Of a stretch of DNA of 64,000 nt, positions 35,701 through 50,869 are shown one piece after another. The position numbers and the translations under genes are program-made. The stretch is from Hemibagrus wyckioides (lineage: Eukaryota > Chordata > Actinopteri > Siluriformes > Bagridae): the NCBI RefSeq assembly GCF_019097595.1, contig NC_080726.1, positions 10,080,205 to 10,144,204 on the forward strand, read 5' to 3'. The notes beneath the pieces were generated by a model, which was given only the letters and a program-made list of their open reading frames with translations, did not search any database and was not told where the DNA came from. Each line of letters begins with the position of its first letter. Positions within the stretch are counted from its first letter, which is position 1.

Positions 35701-38700
35701 ATTTAATGGAGTAACACCAGCGTAAACCTTCCCAGCAGTTCATGCCGAGGCAAAGCGGTGATTTCATCTTCAAAAAAAAAGAAGAAGATACTAACAGTCT
35801 GTAATCAATCGAAATCAGATCACCCTCACTGTACACTCGTCTGCTGAGGCAATTCGTCTATGTTTAATGCAATATGTCAAACTCCTCATCTTGAAGTCCC
35901 TGGGATAGCATATCTGTTATTCATGGCCAAAGGTATTGAGTAAATGCCAGTACAATGCAGACATTTTAGACATCTAGCTTCACAGCCGCTGACACTGAAC
36001 AAGCCTGCTGCATTGTTGCCATGACGCTCAGTGACAGACGGGCCAGCCTGGAGCTCCGCCCACCACCTGCAGGGAGTGACTCTGCAATCACGTAACCTGC
36101 CGTCTGTCCTTTTCCCCCTCCGTCTCTCTCATTATGCCCCCCCCCTCGACAAAATTTCAAGAACACTACAATCACTTTGTGTATGCTTTATCTCGAGTGT
36201 TCTGTGCTTGATAAGTGCATATTTCCCCTCACTGTCTCCTCCTGAGTGTTGAAGCAATAAAAGTCTAAAAAGGCAGAAGTGCTGCATTTACCGTTTCAGC
36301 TCGACTAGCTTCTATTACGTTAACATATAGTAAGACATCCTTGACAGCCTAAGAGTACTGCAAGTAAAAAATGCTCTTAAATCCTGTCACACAGCTTGGG
36401 CTTGCTCTCAGTCTTCTACTTGGCAGAGTGACATCATGCTGGAGTGATTCTCCAAAAGGACTGAAGTGCTTAAAAGAGTTTCAGTAACATGCTTAAATGT
36501 TCCCAAGTAGCAGGCTAACTACAGGCATAAGCTGCAGTTTCAGTCTAATTGCTGGTGCATCCTGAGGTTGGAGGAATGCCCAGCACCTAACACAGAATTT
36601 CACACTGCATGAGGATGAAGCTCAGTGCTGTGCGAGCAAAACAACTCCCCACTGCAGATAGCCCTCATTACACAAAACCTCGCCCTTTCATTTTTTTTAA
36701 TATACAGCCCTTTGAACAAGCCAGTACAGCGCACATTTAGACCATGACTATGCATGTGGATGCAGCAGCTATGCGAACTGCATTGTTTCTGCATTGCTAT
36801 TTTTATACAGCTGGGGGATCAAAATCTATGTCCATTAGGCAGGGAGGATAGAGCTCACACAAACCTTGCCTGCGCTAGAATACCCTCTTTGACCACCTTC
36901 TCCGATTCTTCACAAGGAAGTTGGGCAAGCTTCGATAAATAGTAGCGGCAGCACGGACACAGATGGTATACTGTGCCATTAAACTAATCAGGTTACAAAA
37001 GGGAAGAGTACATTCTTCATCTTACTGATGAGGGAAACTGACAACGAGAAGCACTATTGCGCTGCTTTATTTACTCCAATAATTGGAAATTAATAAGTAG
37101 ATCTCACATCGCTGAACCTTAAACTGCCTCCACAAACAATCATCTATTTTAACTCAATAAATGTGTATTTTTTTTTTATATTTCATATTCTTCAAAGCTA
37201 TATTTTGTGTAGCACACTGATTAGGGTCCCTGACTACCCACTTTATCAAAGTTATTGTATTTAATATTGAGTTCTAATAGCTCTTAGCCGGTTTACTGAT
37301 CATGTGAATTAAATTCTAATTTAATCCAAACTTCAATAACTCAAAAACAAGCAGGCCTGGAAATCATACCTACAGGAGTCTAATGTATTGGAAAGTTCAG
37401 AAATGGAAAAAAAAAAGCTCTATGGCTTCATTTAATTGACATAGAGCAATAAAGACAGATATTAATGCACATGTTTAAACCAATGAGCCTAATATATGAA
37501 TAGCTGGATGAAATTCATAAACCTGTACCAAGGAGGTCCTTCCAATTTTATTTGACATTTATTTTATTGCAAAGAGAATTGCAGAATTAGAATCTCTGCC
37601 TCAGTGTGTCAGCTATTTGGCGAAACGTGAGATGTATAACCCTCTGATAACAGCGCCTCTTTCGCAACACAGTGCAGGCTAAGGCCTGGAAAAAGTGTCC
37701 GGGAATTCATACTTAATTTTTAAACAGTTTTAGTACATCCTCTGGGAATTAACAGTTCCATTAAAGCATGAGAAGTATGGTGTTCGAGATGCAGCTTCAA
37801 CCTGCATTCAGTTCAGATGTAAAAATGCAACAGCGCTGTTTGCCGTTCCAGCAAACACCACTTTCTCTGAAACTATACAGCATTTTTTAAAAACTCAATG
37901 GCAGTACTTACTAAAGGCATCCACCAGGTCCACCTGCATGCTGTAGGGCACCAGAGGGTCTGGCAGCTCAGAAAAGAAGCTCTTCATGGCTCCAGCTACA
38001 GTGTTCACGGAGAAGTCCTTCTCCACCAGGTCCAAGGATTGATCTAACAATCAGAAATCAAGAAGAGTCAGATAATTCATCACAATTTCAGCAAACAAAA
38101 CGAGTAACAGCAAAAACGGTACCTCGCATACAACCTACAAAAAAAAGAAGCTGGTGTGTGAACATGAAGAAGCCACCCACTGGCTGACAAGACATTAGAA
38201 CAGCACTTTTATTTCAAACCTGCTCGATACACAACCATTGTGTTCAGTGCTGTCTCTGTAAATTGCTAAATTACCCATATTCCCCATGAAATGTGTGTCT
38301 CATTGGAGGACTCGCATACCAAGCGAGAGGAGTTTGCTGTGCACAAAGCACAATGGAGACGGAGGGGGGAAAAAAAAAAATTACAGATGCAAGGACAAAG
38401 AAAAGCGATCTGATTAAAAACCATACAACAAGTGTTATCAGAGCATTTGCATGCGCGGTAAAAATGTAGTTTATATTCTGCAGAAGAAAGAAAGAATCAA
38501 TGGTGTGAGGCTGCTTACTGATTGCAGAAGGAAAAAGCAAAACTTAATTAAAATGTTGCCGTCTGATTAGGGTTTGTTGCTTCTCTTGCAGAGAGGGAGA
38601 CCAGAAGCAGTGCTGCAGAAGGGTAATGACCCCCCCCAGTAGATAAATTATTCAGCAAACATTAAATATACAGTGTTGTATAAGGTCAGAATAGGTCACA

Positions 38701-41700
38701 CTGTGGATCTGTACCAGTTCATGGGTGTCTGCATGCTCGTTGCTACTTGTATGCAGTGGCTTCAATAGTAATAAGGCTGTGCTAGGGTCTAATCGATCAG
38801 ACTCTTATTATTACTCCGATCCTCATCTCCTATTAGTTCACGCCAGACCGAACCGACCCTGACAGAACCCAGCAGTGCATCAGTGCATGTATTCGCACGT
38901 GCTTCATTACCAAAACCAATACGCAAGTAATTAACTGACCTTTTTCTCACTATTCTCTAGACACAGTTGTGCCAAGGCACAGTCAATGCACACAACAAAT
39001 ATATACTGATGCATAAGCAGAAAGTTTTCAAAATTACAATTCAATACTGGCACTGTAATGCACTCACAGATTAACTAGTGCATATAATACGCATAATGAT
39101 CCATCTAGACTCTGGAGCTGAATCGATAGCTGTAGATAACTTCAGGTTAATTAAGCAGAACAGCCTGCACAATGCTCTTATCGATATACATGTGATTTGT
39201 TCATAAAAGAAGCCTTCAAATGCAGATACAGGAGATCCCAAAAGTGCTTGGTTCAGATTATGCCAAGGTCTAAAAGCAACCATATGCAGTGTGTGCATGA
39301 GTCATTTATACTACATGAGTCCAAACTTTAAATCTGCCACTATTGGGCTGTTGAACAGACTCCTTATCCCTCACTGCTCCAGAAGCACCCAAGGCTTACC
39401 TCCAGGCTGTATTAAGTATTTTATTATACTGAGCACATATATAAGAATAATCACAGCAAAAAAAAAAAATAGCAGTGTTTCTGCCAATTATCATTAATGT
39501 GAGGAGAACAGTTTTTGTGCTAGGATGCTAAAATTTAGCAACACTGTTTTAAGTATCTGACTGAATATTAATATGTCATTGGCGATGAATAGGTTCATTA
39601 TTTAGCACATATGAACGGCTCGTTTGAAGGCTTGCCAGAAAGGTTCACAGTGCATCAGGTTGAGACAAGAATTGAGCAGGGGTGCAGTCATTCTAATTAG
39701 GCTTTTTTTTTTGAGAAAGAGAACCAAATAAATTGGTAATACTGCTCGTGGGCACAAACAAAAATAATTGTGTGAGTGGAGTTCAACAAAACATGCATCT
39801 CAATTCATCTCTAGTGAACTTTTATTAACTTATGTACTATAGAGGAGTTTGAGGAACTCTCCGAGCCAGAACATCTTCTACAACTAGTGTTTCCAGGGGC
39901 ATAGTGCTCAGGGTCATATACTGGCTATTAGGTACAGACACTCCCAAAGCACTTCATTAGGAACAGTGTACTAATACTGAGTTGAGCCTCCCTTTGCTCT
40001 CAAAACAGCCTTAATTCTTTGTGCATGGAATCCATTCTGGTCCATACTGACATAACAGCAGACTTTTTAGATGCACAGTCATGCTGCAAATCTTCCATTC
40101 TGCCACATCCAAAAGTGCCTCATTGGATTTAGATCTGGTTACTGGAAAGGCAACTGAAGAACACTCATGAAAGCAGTTTGAATAGAAATAGCTATTAGAA
40201 GATGGGTAAATTGTGGCCATGAAAAGGATGCTCATGGTCAGCAACAATACCCAAATTAGGTAACACTGCCATTAGAGAATAATGTAGCAATGAAGGGGTG
40301 AACTTGATCTGCAACAAAGTTTAGGTAGGTGGTACGTGTAAAAGTAACATCCACACGAATGTCAGGAACCAATGTTTCCCAGTCCAGAGCATCACATTGC
40401 CTTTGCTGGCTTGCCTTCTTCTAATCCAGCATCCTGGTTCCATCTCTTTCACAGGTAAAAGATGCACAGACATGCACTTGGGTGTCCACAAGATGTAAAA
40501 GATCATCAGAGCAAGGCATCTTCATACATTGCTCCATTGTGGAGTTCTAATGCTCACATGCCCATTGTAGGTGCTTTCATTGGACAGGGGTCAGCACTGG
40601 CAAGCTGTGATGGTAAGCTGTGATGCACTGTGCTATGACACCTTTCTATCATAATCAGCATTAACTTTTTTTTTTTTAGCAATCTGTGCAACTTCTGTGG
40701 AATCAGATCAGATGGGCAGGAGACTATAAACATTTCAGGTGACTGAAACGTTTAAGTATACCTTTTATTTTTAATTGCTAAAGCCAAAACAGCTCTTGTA
40801 TGACAGCTAGTACAATATTAACACAAGTAGACGATCTACCTGCTCTCTTACATTTCATGTTTTCAGTGGTATTTGCATGCTAATTTAAATCTCAACGGAA
40901 AAGAGTACGTGAAATAATAAATAGTGCCTCACCTTGGTCAAATTGCCGCTGCATGCTCTCCATCTCAGCCTTATTGCCACTGACCCTGTAGATTCCCTCT
41001 GTGCTCAAACCTGAAAAAGAAAAAGAAAAAAATATATATAGTGAGAACCTGTTCATTCTGATGTGGATCTTGTTGCAAAGCAGGAATACACAATGTACCG
41101 GATGCCAGTCCACTGCAGGCCATCACACTCACTCACACCTTGGGGCAATTCAGAAAACGTAATCCCCTGACTGGCATGTTTTTTGAATAGGTGAGGAAAC
41201 CTGAGAAGCAGGCAGAAACCCACAGAGACATGGGCAAAACAAGCAAAACTAACACAGACAGTAATCAGACCCAAGACCCTGAAGCTACAAAGTTCTTCCA
41301 TAGTGAACAAAACACTTGGATGAGAAGCCCAAGATGTGTGAAGCTACATATGCTAGACCTCACCATGCGTGATGCCCTAAGCTTATATACATATGTCAAA
41401 AGATACCCATAATTGGCTTGTATCACTAGGATGACCAGAGGTTATATTCTCCTGAACTCAGTCTCACACAGCCATGGAACCAAATGTATTTGGTTCCAAC
41501 AAGATGACAGAATAAACACGTAGTAGAGTTTAAACAGCACACAATATTCATTCAACTTCCTCCTTGTTTCTGTCAAGCACCACAGATGCCCGAGCTTCCT
41601 GTTACGGGATGGTGATACTCCAGAAGACTTCATTCATCTAATCACAAAAAAACTGCCTGCAGTGTTTAGCCAATCAAGAGAAGTCAATAAAAAGGATGTC

Positions 41701-44700
41701 AACCACCAACATCACACAAACATGATATCATTTTGTGTTTATTCTCCCAGGCATTCACAGCCTGGACCCTCATTCTACAGATGCTGACAACACTGTTGCA
41801 GTGACGGACAGCTCAAGACAAACTCAAAAACAAGGCAGCTTGGTGTAGTAGTGAAGCACATTGATTTGCCACCTGCTCCCAACTGAACTTCCTTCCTATA
41901 GCGCCTCAGGCCCTATGAGTTTGTGTGTATAAGCAGACAGATAGGTTCCCTTCCACATCTGTATACATCATAACAGAAAACAAAGGGTAAAAATGAGTGG
42001 GAAAAGGAATGCAAGACAGTGACAGAAAAAGCAGTGTGAGGCAAAATGCAATGGAAAAATAACAGTGTGAGTCACTGTGGCAGAATAACGCCCAGCCGGG
42101 TGAACCAACCATGACATTAAGATCTGACTGCTTTTTATGCTCATGTGATGTGATTACTAGACTGAATGCCAATGCAGCTTACCATGCAGCATGAAGTCAC
42201 ACAAAGCAATACATCAGTGAATATAATATACCGGGACATCATTTGCCACAATGACTAATTCACAGTTCATTATCCCTTATTTTCATTAATGAACATTTCC
42301 TCTACTGATTCACATACTCCAGATCTGAATGTCAAGACGAATTATTATTTTAACTCTAAAGCCAGCCAAAACTAATTTAAAGCAGTGGTGAGGTGGAGAA
42401 AATGACAACAAAGTCTGACCGCACCAACTGATGGTCCAAACTTTAACCACCCTTTAGCAGGAATGGGCATGGGACACATTACATTTTTTTTTTTTTAAAC
42501 AATCCTAACCAAAGAAAATAAGAAAATCCCACACAAAGAATGATGCATTTAACATTTTCTGTGCTGGATTGATAGGTCATCATCCTCTACAAACTAAAAG
42601 GTTTGCTGAAATTAAAAACATCACACACGTTCCGAATTATATTTAGAAGATTCCTGGTCAATTAAAACGCAGGAGTTTTAAACGTTTTTTTATTCCTATA
42701 GCAGCTCCTAATGTCCTAATGTGCATCAAGTGAGTTCTCCTTATAGCTCAAGGACCAAACTTTCTGGCATGGAAGATCTACTCGCCGTCTGTATTTTTAT
42801 TTTTTACCAACTGCCTCAGTGACATCTACCCACTGCACCAACAAATAAACGTGTTAGCTGACCAGTCTTTGCAAACCCTCTGTCGTCTGTTATCCACCTT
42901 TTATGGATGATGTTTTTTTCAAGATGTTTTTTTTTTCTCTATATGGGTCTATGTTTCCCGTCACTACTGGATGCTGAATCTTTTTTTTTTTTTATTGAAC
43001 ATGGAGTGTTAGAGGTTAAGGTTGGATTTCCACATCCCACACCACAGGATAATATAAGAAAGATAATTGTTTAAGAACAGCCTAAACTTGGGACAGAACT
43101 GAGAAGGGTGTTGCTATGAAAGCAAAAAACAAATACTTGGCTGAGTGAAAAATGAACCCTAAACTTGGTTTCTCCTTTCTGTACTTAACTAGGACAAAAG
43201 ACAGCCTCACACAGCTTTCAAAAATAAAAAGAGCCCAATTCACGTGTTAGAATTACTCATATTTCTCTGCATTGTCGTCAATAACCAAAACAATTGGTAT
43301 TTCCTGGTGTTTCAGGAGAGGTTCTCAGAAGCTTTTAAAAAGTGAGGGAGAGAGAGAACGGAGGGAAGAGACACTGCATCCTGCTTGAAAGTGTCGGGTC
43401 GAGGACAATACAAGGAAGTCCTCCTTCATATCTCTAGCTCTCTTGCTCTCTTTTGCTCTGAGTGCATGTCATAATCAAAGTCCATTATTTTCCAAATATC
43501 AGTGAATGTAAGGTCACACACACACACAGAAGGAGATGTCTCCATGCTCACACAGGGGTCAAAGCACAGAGGTCAAAAGCTCACTTTGCCCTTAGCACCA
43601 CTGATGCGCAGCTTCCTGAGCAGCACACATAACCCCCAAAGCGAGGTCATTTCCTGTAGCCATGTTATGCATATCCTCTCTGAGCTACACACTATACATG
43701 GCATTTCAGCAGTATCACTGAGCAGCCGCTGATAACTAAGCAATCCACATCTGGACCACACAAAATAGCTCAGAAGCACACTCAACCGTACACCACGGCT
43801 TCATATGCGAGAGTGGATTTACTTACTGTAATACAGTCTGCATCTACAGCCTTCTCCAGACCTGGTATTAAATCACAAGTACGCCACTGAGAGCTGTTTA
43901 CACCTGGTATTGTCGTGTGTAGCAATCGTGTCCGCTGGGATCCGATTCCACAAATAGTGCTGCTGACCACGCAATCCTGTGACTTCATTACATAAGGGTA
44001 ACATTTTTCTGTGGCTGAAGCCAGAATTAAAGCCTATGGACTATATAGTGCACTTCACAGATTCTAGAATGACAAAATATTATTAGACCCTATACAGTGA
44101 ACATATGCCGTGTGTAAAGACATATGTAGTTTGGCATAACTGTATAGGGACGAGCTTAAGATTAAACAAGCTTTACTCATTAATATGCATCTAGACAGAC
44201 TGAAGATGGAAGACTACCATTAGTAAATTAAAATAAATCTAAAGTATATAATGCATTTATAAATCTCAAGGTTTTCTTTAATTACAGTACAACTTTCAGA
44301 TACCACCCACAAACTAATTTAAATAGCAAAGTCATTTAAAATTTTGTACAATGAGTAATGGGCTATTCACATAGTCCTGCATCCCAATGGACACATTCTT
44401 GCTCTCCTTCAAGTTGTTATTTGCATACTACATTTCTAATATAACAGTATTTTGCTTGAGAAAGCACCCGCATTTACCGCTGGCCACTTCTGATCAAATC
44501 ACCTGACATGCATGTTAATACGAGGTCTAAGCGTTGTCTAAATGTTACACTCTCTCACAGTAGCACTCCCATTAGCGACAAGGTCACCAAGCTGAAAGAA
44601 TGGCAAAGCCTGCTGGCCTTTACCTCAGCCATGAATACCATTGCATAAAGCATGCCCAGACATGCAAGAACATGTTGATAGAATGATAGTGAAGAAGAAG

Positions 44701-47700
44701 AAATGAAGGGAAAAGGGAAGAAAATTTAGAACAAGACAGGGGTACAAAAATATAATAAACAGGAAGCTTAAAGAACAATTGGTGGACAAAGCCTTAGTAG
44801 TACGAAAGAGAGGGGCATGGATGACAAGAATAAAAGTCAAACCGCGACACAGCTTCTTAACACGTATGCCATATAAGGGGTCATGTGTCAGGTGGTCACA
44901 AATCTTCGTTGTGCACACGAAAAAAAATGTTTAATCCAATTTTAGGGTGAAGTAATGTCTCATTACAAGAGTCTGTGCTTACTTTCATAATGAATATGAA
45001 AGAGAAACTGTGCTGGTGTGTGTTAAACACACTTTGGCAACCGTGACTAAGCACATCTGGCTACAAAATTGTGATCCATTAAAAAAAAAAAAGAAAGAAA
45101 AAAGAAAGGGGGGGTAACACAGCTCTCAGAGGGGGTAATGTGGTATGCCCCGAGTGATGTAGAGCAAAACACAGGACATAAAATGAAATGCACATTAATC
45201 ATTATCTAATGTGTCCTCTGCAATTAGTTAATTGTGAAAGGTCCGATTTTTTCCAATCAGAGAGGTAATTTAAAATGGAAGGAACACTCTACATCTTTTA
45301 AGTGCATTGTGAATTCTCCAGCTTTGTGTTTTTCTGTGTATTTATTCAGACTCGTATTAATTTACAATCCCAACAGCCAGAAGGATGTCTGATTCTGTCA
45401 CAGTCATGGAAGTGGTATGAAAGAATTTATACTCTCATCCAAATTGCTTGCAGTGATGTGGAAGATGTGGTAATTAAGAAGGCAAGGAAGTGTATTTAAG
45501 TGAGTGTGTGACCATCGGGGCTATCAGTGCATCAGAGTGTGGCTAGTTGTAGCAGTGGGCTCCACCCAAAGACTCCAGAAATGAACTGAGACCAAAGATT
45601 GGGCTCATTTCCGGCTCTCCGATATTGATCTCTATGGGGAAGCTATTGAGCAGAAAATTACATTGCAAGGCTCAGCATTCCACTACTATTGCAGAAACAC
45701 ACACACACATGACTACAATGGAGAGGGGAAAAAAAAGCTTATCAATACTTCATGCCCCCTAGTGGTAAAAACGTTTAGTCCAAAGGGTGGGGTTTACTTT
45801 TACAAGCAACCCCAACATCCAAGTTTGAGATTTTCTATTTCTAATCAGGGATATAAACACACAGACTATAAACTATGCATGCAGAGAGTGCAGTGTATCT
45901 TATTAGTCTCTGCACCAACCTCAGCTATACTTTACAAAACCACAGGAGCAACATTTGAGCATGGCTCACAGTTTACGACTTCATTTTAGATAGTGCTGGA
46001 CATCTGCCTTCCCAAAGGAATCGCTATCTGTTCCCCCAACACAGAGAATTACACTACAGGCACATATAAGAGCCAATGAGTTCATTCCCTATGGACAACC
46101 CTAATCCCTGTAAGCTAACCACGCTAACGCTACTGACCCAAATCAAATCTCTGCTGGCCGCTCAAACAGATGTTATTAACACATGTACATACCACACTGA
46201 AAGCTACAGGAACACGGCATTAGTACAGAGCCCAATCTGTGAGAATGTATGTTGCTCAACATCTCAAAACATCCGACACCATAGTAATCAGACCTCACTG
46301 TGACTGATCACTGAAAAGCCCTCACCATTGCTCCTAGTTTTGTCCACGAAACATATTTTCACAGAACGATGCTATTTAACAGACAGAGACCAACCCCAGG
46401 CTGTGATTTGTGTGACGAAAAGGGAGGTGGATTGCGAAAGAGGCTCAGAAACAAGTAACGCTCACAAACATCTGGAAACATCATGGCTTGCAATTATCTT
46501 GAATTCACACTTGATGTGACACGTACGCAAAACATCTGCAAAGTGTAAGTCGCTGTTTGTCCATTTTTCTCCAGCATTCTGTACGGTATGTTGAGCCAGC
46601 TGTAATTACACTTCAGTTTGTTTAACATTACATGAAATGGTGGGAACTGAACAAACAGCATGTTTATGTTTATTGAGTATTTTACCCCACGAACATTTAT
46701 TTTGCAGTTATAGGTCACAAAGTCCCGTAAAAAGTATGAGATTTGTATAAGGCTTTCACTTCACTTAAGTGCACAAAAAATCCCACCCTGTATTTCGATT
46801 CACTGATTAAACTGGAAGCGTGAGGGCTAACGCGTGTCAGCAAACTTGCTTACCAGTTTGCACAATATAATAGTTAGCCTAAGGTTAATCAGCATACTAA
46901 TAATCTTCACTACTGTTTTATACAATCAAATAATTAGCCAAAGGTTTGTTAGGCTTTTTACAACTTAGCAAATGATTTACACAATAGTAAGCCTAAGGTT
47001 AGTTGACATGCTAATGGACTATGCAACAGGTATACAAAATATATTAGCTGCCTCACTAGTGCTTCGTTTAAATTGCACTCTATAATGTGTAAACAAAGAC
47101 TAGCTATCTTGCTAGCAAATATGGATAGCTGCTAAATTTGCACAGTGCTCTGCTTTGGTAGCTGGCTAATGTTAGTTAATGTTGCTAAAAGAGTTAGGCA
47201 TGCACACTTCTATATTTAAAAATAGCTGTACTGTGTGGACAATGCTATTGTCACCCAGGTGCAAAGAGACACGAGGGGACAAGAGGGAGAAAAAAAACAA
47301 AACAGCAGCACATTGATTGCCTTGTTCAACAGAGATGGTGTCTCAAATGAAATGGTTTGTTAAAAGGAAATGTATTTGTTCTATGATAAGATGCATGAGA
47401 AAAGAAAAGAAAAGAAAAAGCTGCGTTAGCTAGCCTTCAGTCTCTCAAGCCAGACTTTCAGAGTGTCTGTGGCTGTGACAAGGACAGAAAGCTATTTCAG
47501 TCTCTTTATCTAGCTCTGAAAAAGCTTGTTGTCACAATGTTCAAAAGTTTCCTGACGGACCGATAAAACCAGAGCACGGAAGTGTGTACACATGGTGGTG
47601 TGGATAGCCAATGAGATTTTAACTGGCAAAATTCTAAATATACGTAACATGACATTAGAAGAGAGCCTTTGAGGCTGACTGACCTAAATGAAAACATTAC

Positions 47701-50700
47701 CAATGTGAGGAACAAGTCTGAATAAACAAGGAAACAAAGAAAGAATGGCAAGGGCATTGAAAAAGAAATATATAAATAAAGAAATGCCAGTCCAACATAA
47801 TATAAAAGACAGGAAGTAAAATAGCTGCAAGCAGGTGAGTGGAACGTCAAAATTACTCCAATAAGAAACCTGACGCGGAGAGAAAGAGGAGGAGGAAATG
47901 AAATTACAAGCAAACATTGTTATCCACAGAGTAATGATCCCACAAGCACTGTATCCTCATCTCCATCACCGTGTCTGCATGGAGTTTCAACACCATCTGC
48001 TGTGTCACACTGCCTCACTAACCTTGGCAGCCTTTACCTAATCAGCAAGAGTGCTAATCTCTGATCAGGACTTTTCATGATTACGTGGACAAGATGAAGC
48101 TGTTTATAAATCAACACCGGGAGACATTTCTTAGAAGTCTGTCACATTTTAATGTATAATGATAAATGCACTCTGGATAACATGCTCGGCTGAGCAGTGA
48201 GGGAAAAGCCTCCATTGCTGTTTAATCTTCATGCTGTCAGTATGAGCGATGTGATCAGCCTGTTTGTGGTTGCTGTGAAGGGATAAACGGGGCTCACCAG
48301 TCGCTTCGATGTAACGGATGCACTTCTCAATGAACAGCGGGATGGGACGCTCGGGTGTGACCACGTTGACCAACGGCACACCAAAGTAGTTACTCTCCAG
48401 TGGTTTAGAGATGGACTGGCGAGGCTTTGGCCTGGTTTTCTACAAAAAAAGAAAGGAAAGAAAGGAGCAATGTTATTGACTGCAATTATATCCTATAAAC
48501 AGCCTATAAACACAAAACAAAAATTTATGAGAGAACGCTATTCAAAAGATTATGTTAAATGTTAAAAGAACACAAATGTACAGAATGTATGTAAGGTCCG
48601 TTTCAAAACACCTGACCAGAATTCACTTCTCTCCATCTTTCATAGTTGCTCCCCCCACTTGCCATGCATTACAGGAAAAAAAAATTTAAGGAAGGAGATC
48701 AACTACCACTTTGTACAAGAGCAGAGAAACTTAACACTGCATCTTAACCCATCATGGACTCCTAAGAGCTCAGTAGCAAATTACAGCTGGGAGTTCTGCT
48801 GGCCGGGACGTACATCAATAAACTATTGATCCCGCAATGTAGCTTTATCAATTATCAATATCAATTTCGGCTCTCAGAGTATTGGCTGATACCAGATACT
48901 GATCTAATACTGACATCTTCTTAGTATATAAGGTGACTACAAGTGCCTATTGCCAAGTTCTGTCAAAATCTACATACATGTTCATGTTGATGTGGTGCGT
49001 TTCTGTTCTATGGTCACATGCATGATTGAGGTCATGGCCTTTAACGCTATACATGCTCACAACACTCACAAAATAAACCAAACTGGATTGAATAAAAATA
49101 TGCATCACGTCTGATCTGATAATCACGTATTTCAGGTCAATACTGCCTCCAATACTGATACTCAGTAGTATCTAAATATATTAGCTAACTGAGGGGTTAA
49201 TAATGTATGGACTGGGAAAGACTGGAGATAATTGACAGCAATTATGACAGCAGTCAGATTCCATCACATACACAACATTATCTGAAAGAACCATAAAGTG
49301 AACAGATTATCTCTAAACCAAACAAATATTACAATAAAATCGATGTTACAAAACGATTCTATAATAATCTAAACTATACTGTATATAGTTTATACTCTAC
49401 CTATAATGACACATTATGGAAATTAATAAGTGCCCTGAAAATTCTATAGTGTTTTTAGACAGCACTCTGAAATCTGGACCAAATATATCCATCATCTCAG
49501 GGAGATTTTTTTTGCTTTTATATAATTGCATTGTAATTTTAGAGTTGTCCGAAGATCAATAAACTAAAGAAATGAAGGTGGTTACAACAAACTTGCCACT
49601 GGCTTAAAAATTAAAATTAGGGATGAATTGAATTGTATAATTTATTATTCTGAATTTGTGGATTTCTCTAAAGCTGCTTTGTGACCACATCTATTATTAA
49701 AATCACTACACAAATCAAACTGAACACGTTAACATTCCCGGCTATAGAGAGTTCATGCGTAATTGAGGTTCTGTATAGAAATTCACTGAATGTCCAGTTC
49801 TGCTGCTGTCCTCTGAAAGCTCTGCAGCAGAGTGTCACACTTTGTCTGCAGCACTGTCAGTCAAAAGGAGTGAGGAGGAAAGAGAGCATGAGAGCCTGAT
49901 ACTTATCAGGCCAGAACCTGCATTAACAGTCTTCGCTTCATATCTTCTGCACAACAAGTATGCCGCAAACTGAGAACAGCCGACCCTTAAATCAATGATC
50001 AGGACTGGTAATCCATTTTCATCTGCACCATCACAGAGCACTCTATCCACTCTGTGTTTCCTCTAGTGGGGTATGAAGTCAGTCCATCTCACCATCTCAT
50101 TTTAAGAGAACAGTAAAATAACTGCAGCTCCAAGCCATTTTAAGAGGGCTCGTCAACTGGTGGACCATGGTTCTGATGCAGACTCAGCAAAAATATTGCA
50201 GTAGACTCAGCTGTGTAGAAAAATACTGTAGCAGAGTGAATAAACCTCTGACAAAAAATTAGCCCCAGTTCTGGTCCTGATTTGCAGCTTATACAATCAC
50301 GGGCATTTTTAAAAATGATTAAGCTGAAAATAGAGAATAGCTACTAGCTGGAGATATTATCTCAGAAAAAATAAGTATGATGACCTGACAAAAACGGTAT
50401 TAAAAATTAACAGACAAAGAAGTATGTTTATTCTTGCGCATGTACCTGACGCGGCTTATCTGTGTCTATGGTGTTAATCAAAATAACCATTTCAAATTCT
50501 CTTATTTATTCACTAATGCTTCAGCATTGAAAATAACTCGTTACCATTCAGTCACCTTAGTTGTGTTTATGTACCTTGAACTTCACAGACTTTGCTATAG
50601 ATAACCCTGCCTTATAAATCCATTGTTGTAACTCTGACACACTGACAGCATTATTGCCATCATAGTATAAAGTAAAAATAAGGGATACAAAATTAATTGT

Positions 50701-50831
50701 GTTTTTATAGTTATCGTGACGCATAGAGAGATGCAATTATTTCTTTCTTTCTTTTTATATTTATACAAATAGCAGTGCACTGTTTGTGAGTGCACACTTG
50801 CAGATAAGTTCATTAGCGTCAGATCAGAGTT

Positions 50832-50869
<38 letters not shown>

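Larger units (their letters stand above)
38044..40932 (-). other. arhgap35 intron between coding exons 3 and 4
   Basis: This 2.9-kb intron holds the chimeric Tc1 remnant (about 39930-40722) and a SINE fragment (about 39330-39410). The rest is A/T-rich with nothing recognised. Confidence 0.85.

Noticed and set aside
47506..47913. 135-codon minus-strand hydrophobic frame in an intron
   Set aside because: It lies inside the arhgap35 intron, has no similarity I recognise, and its composition follows AT-rich sequence.
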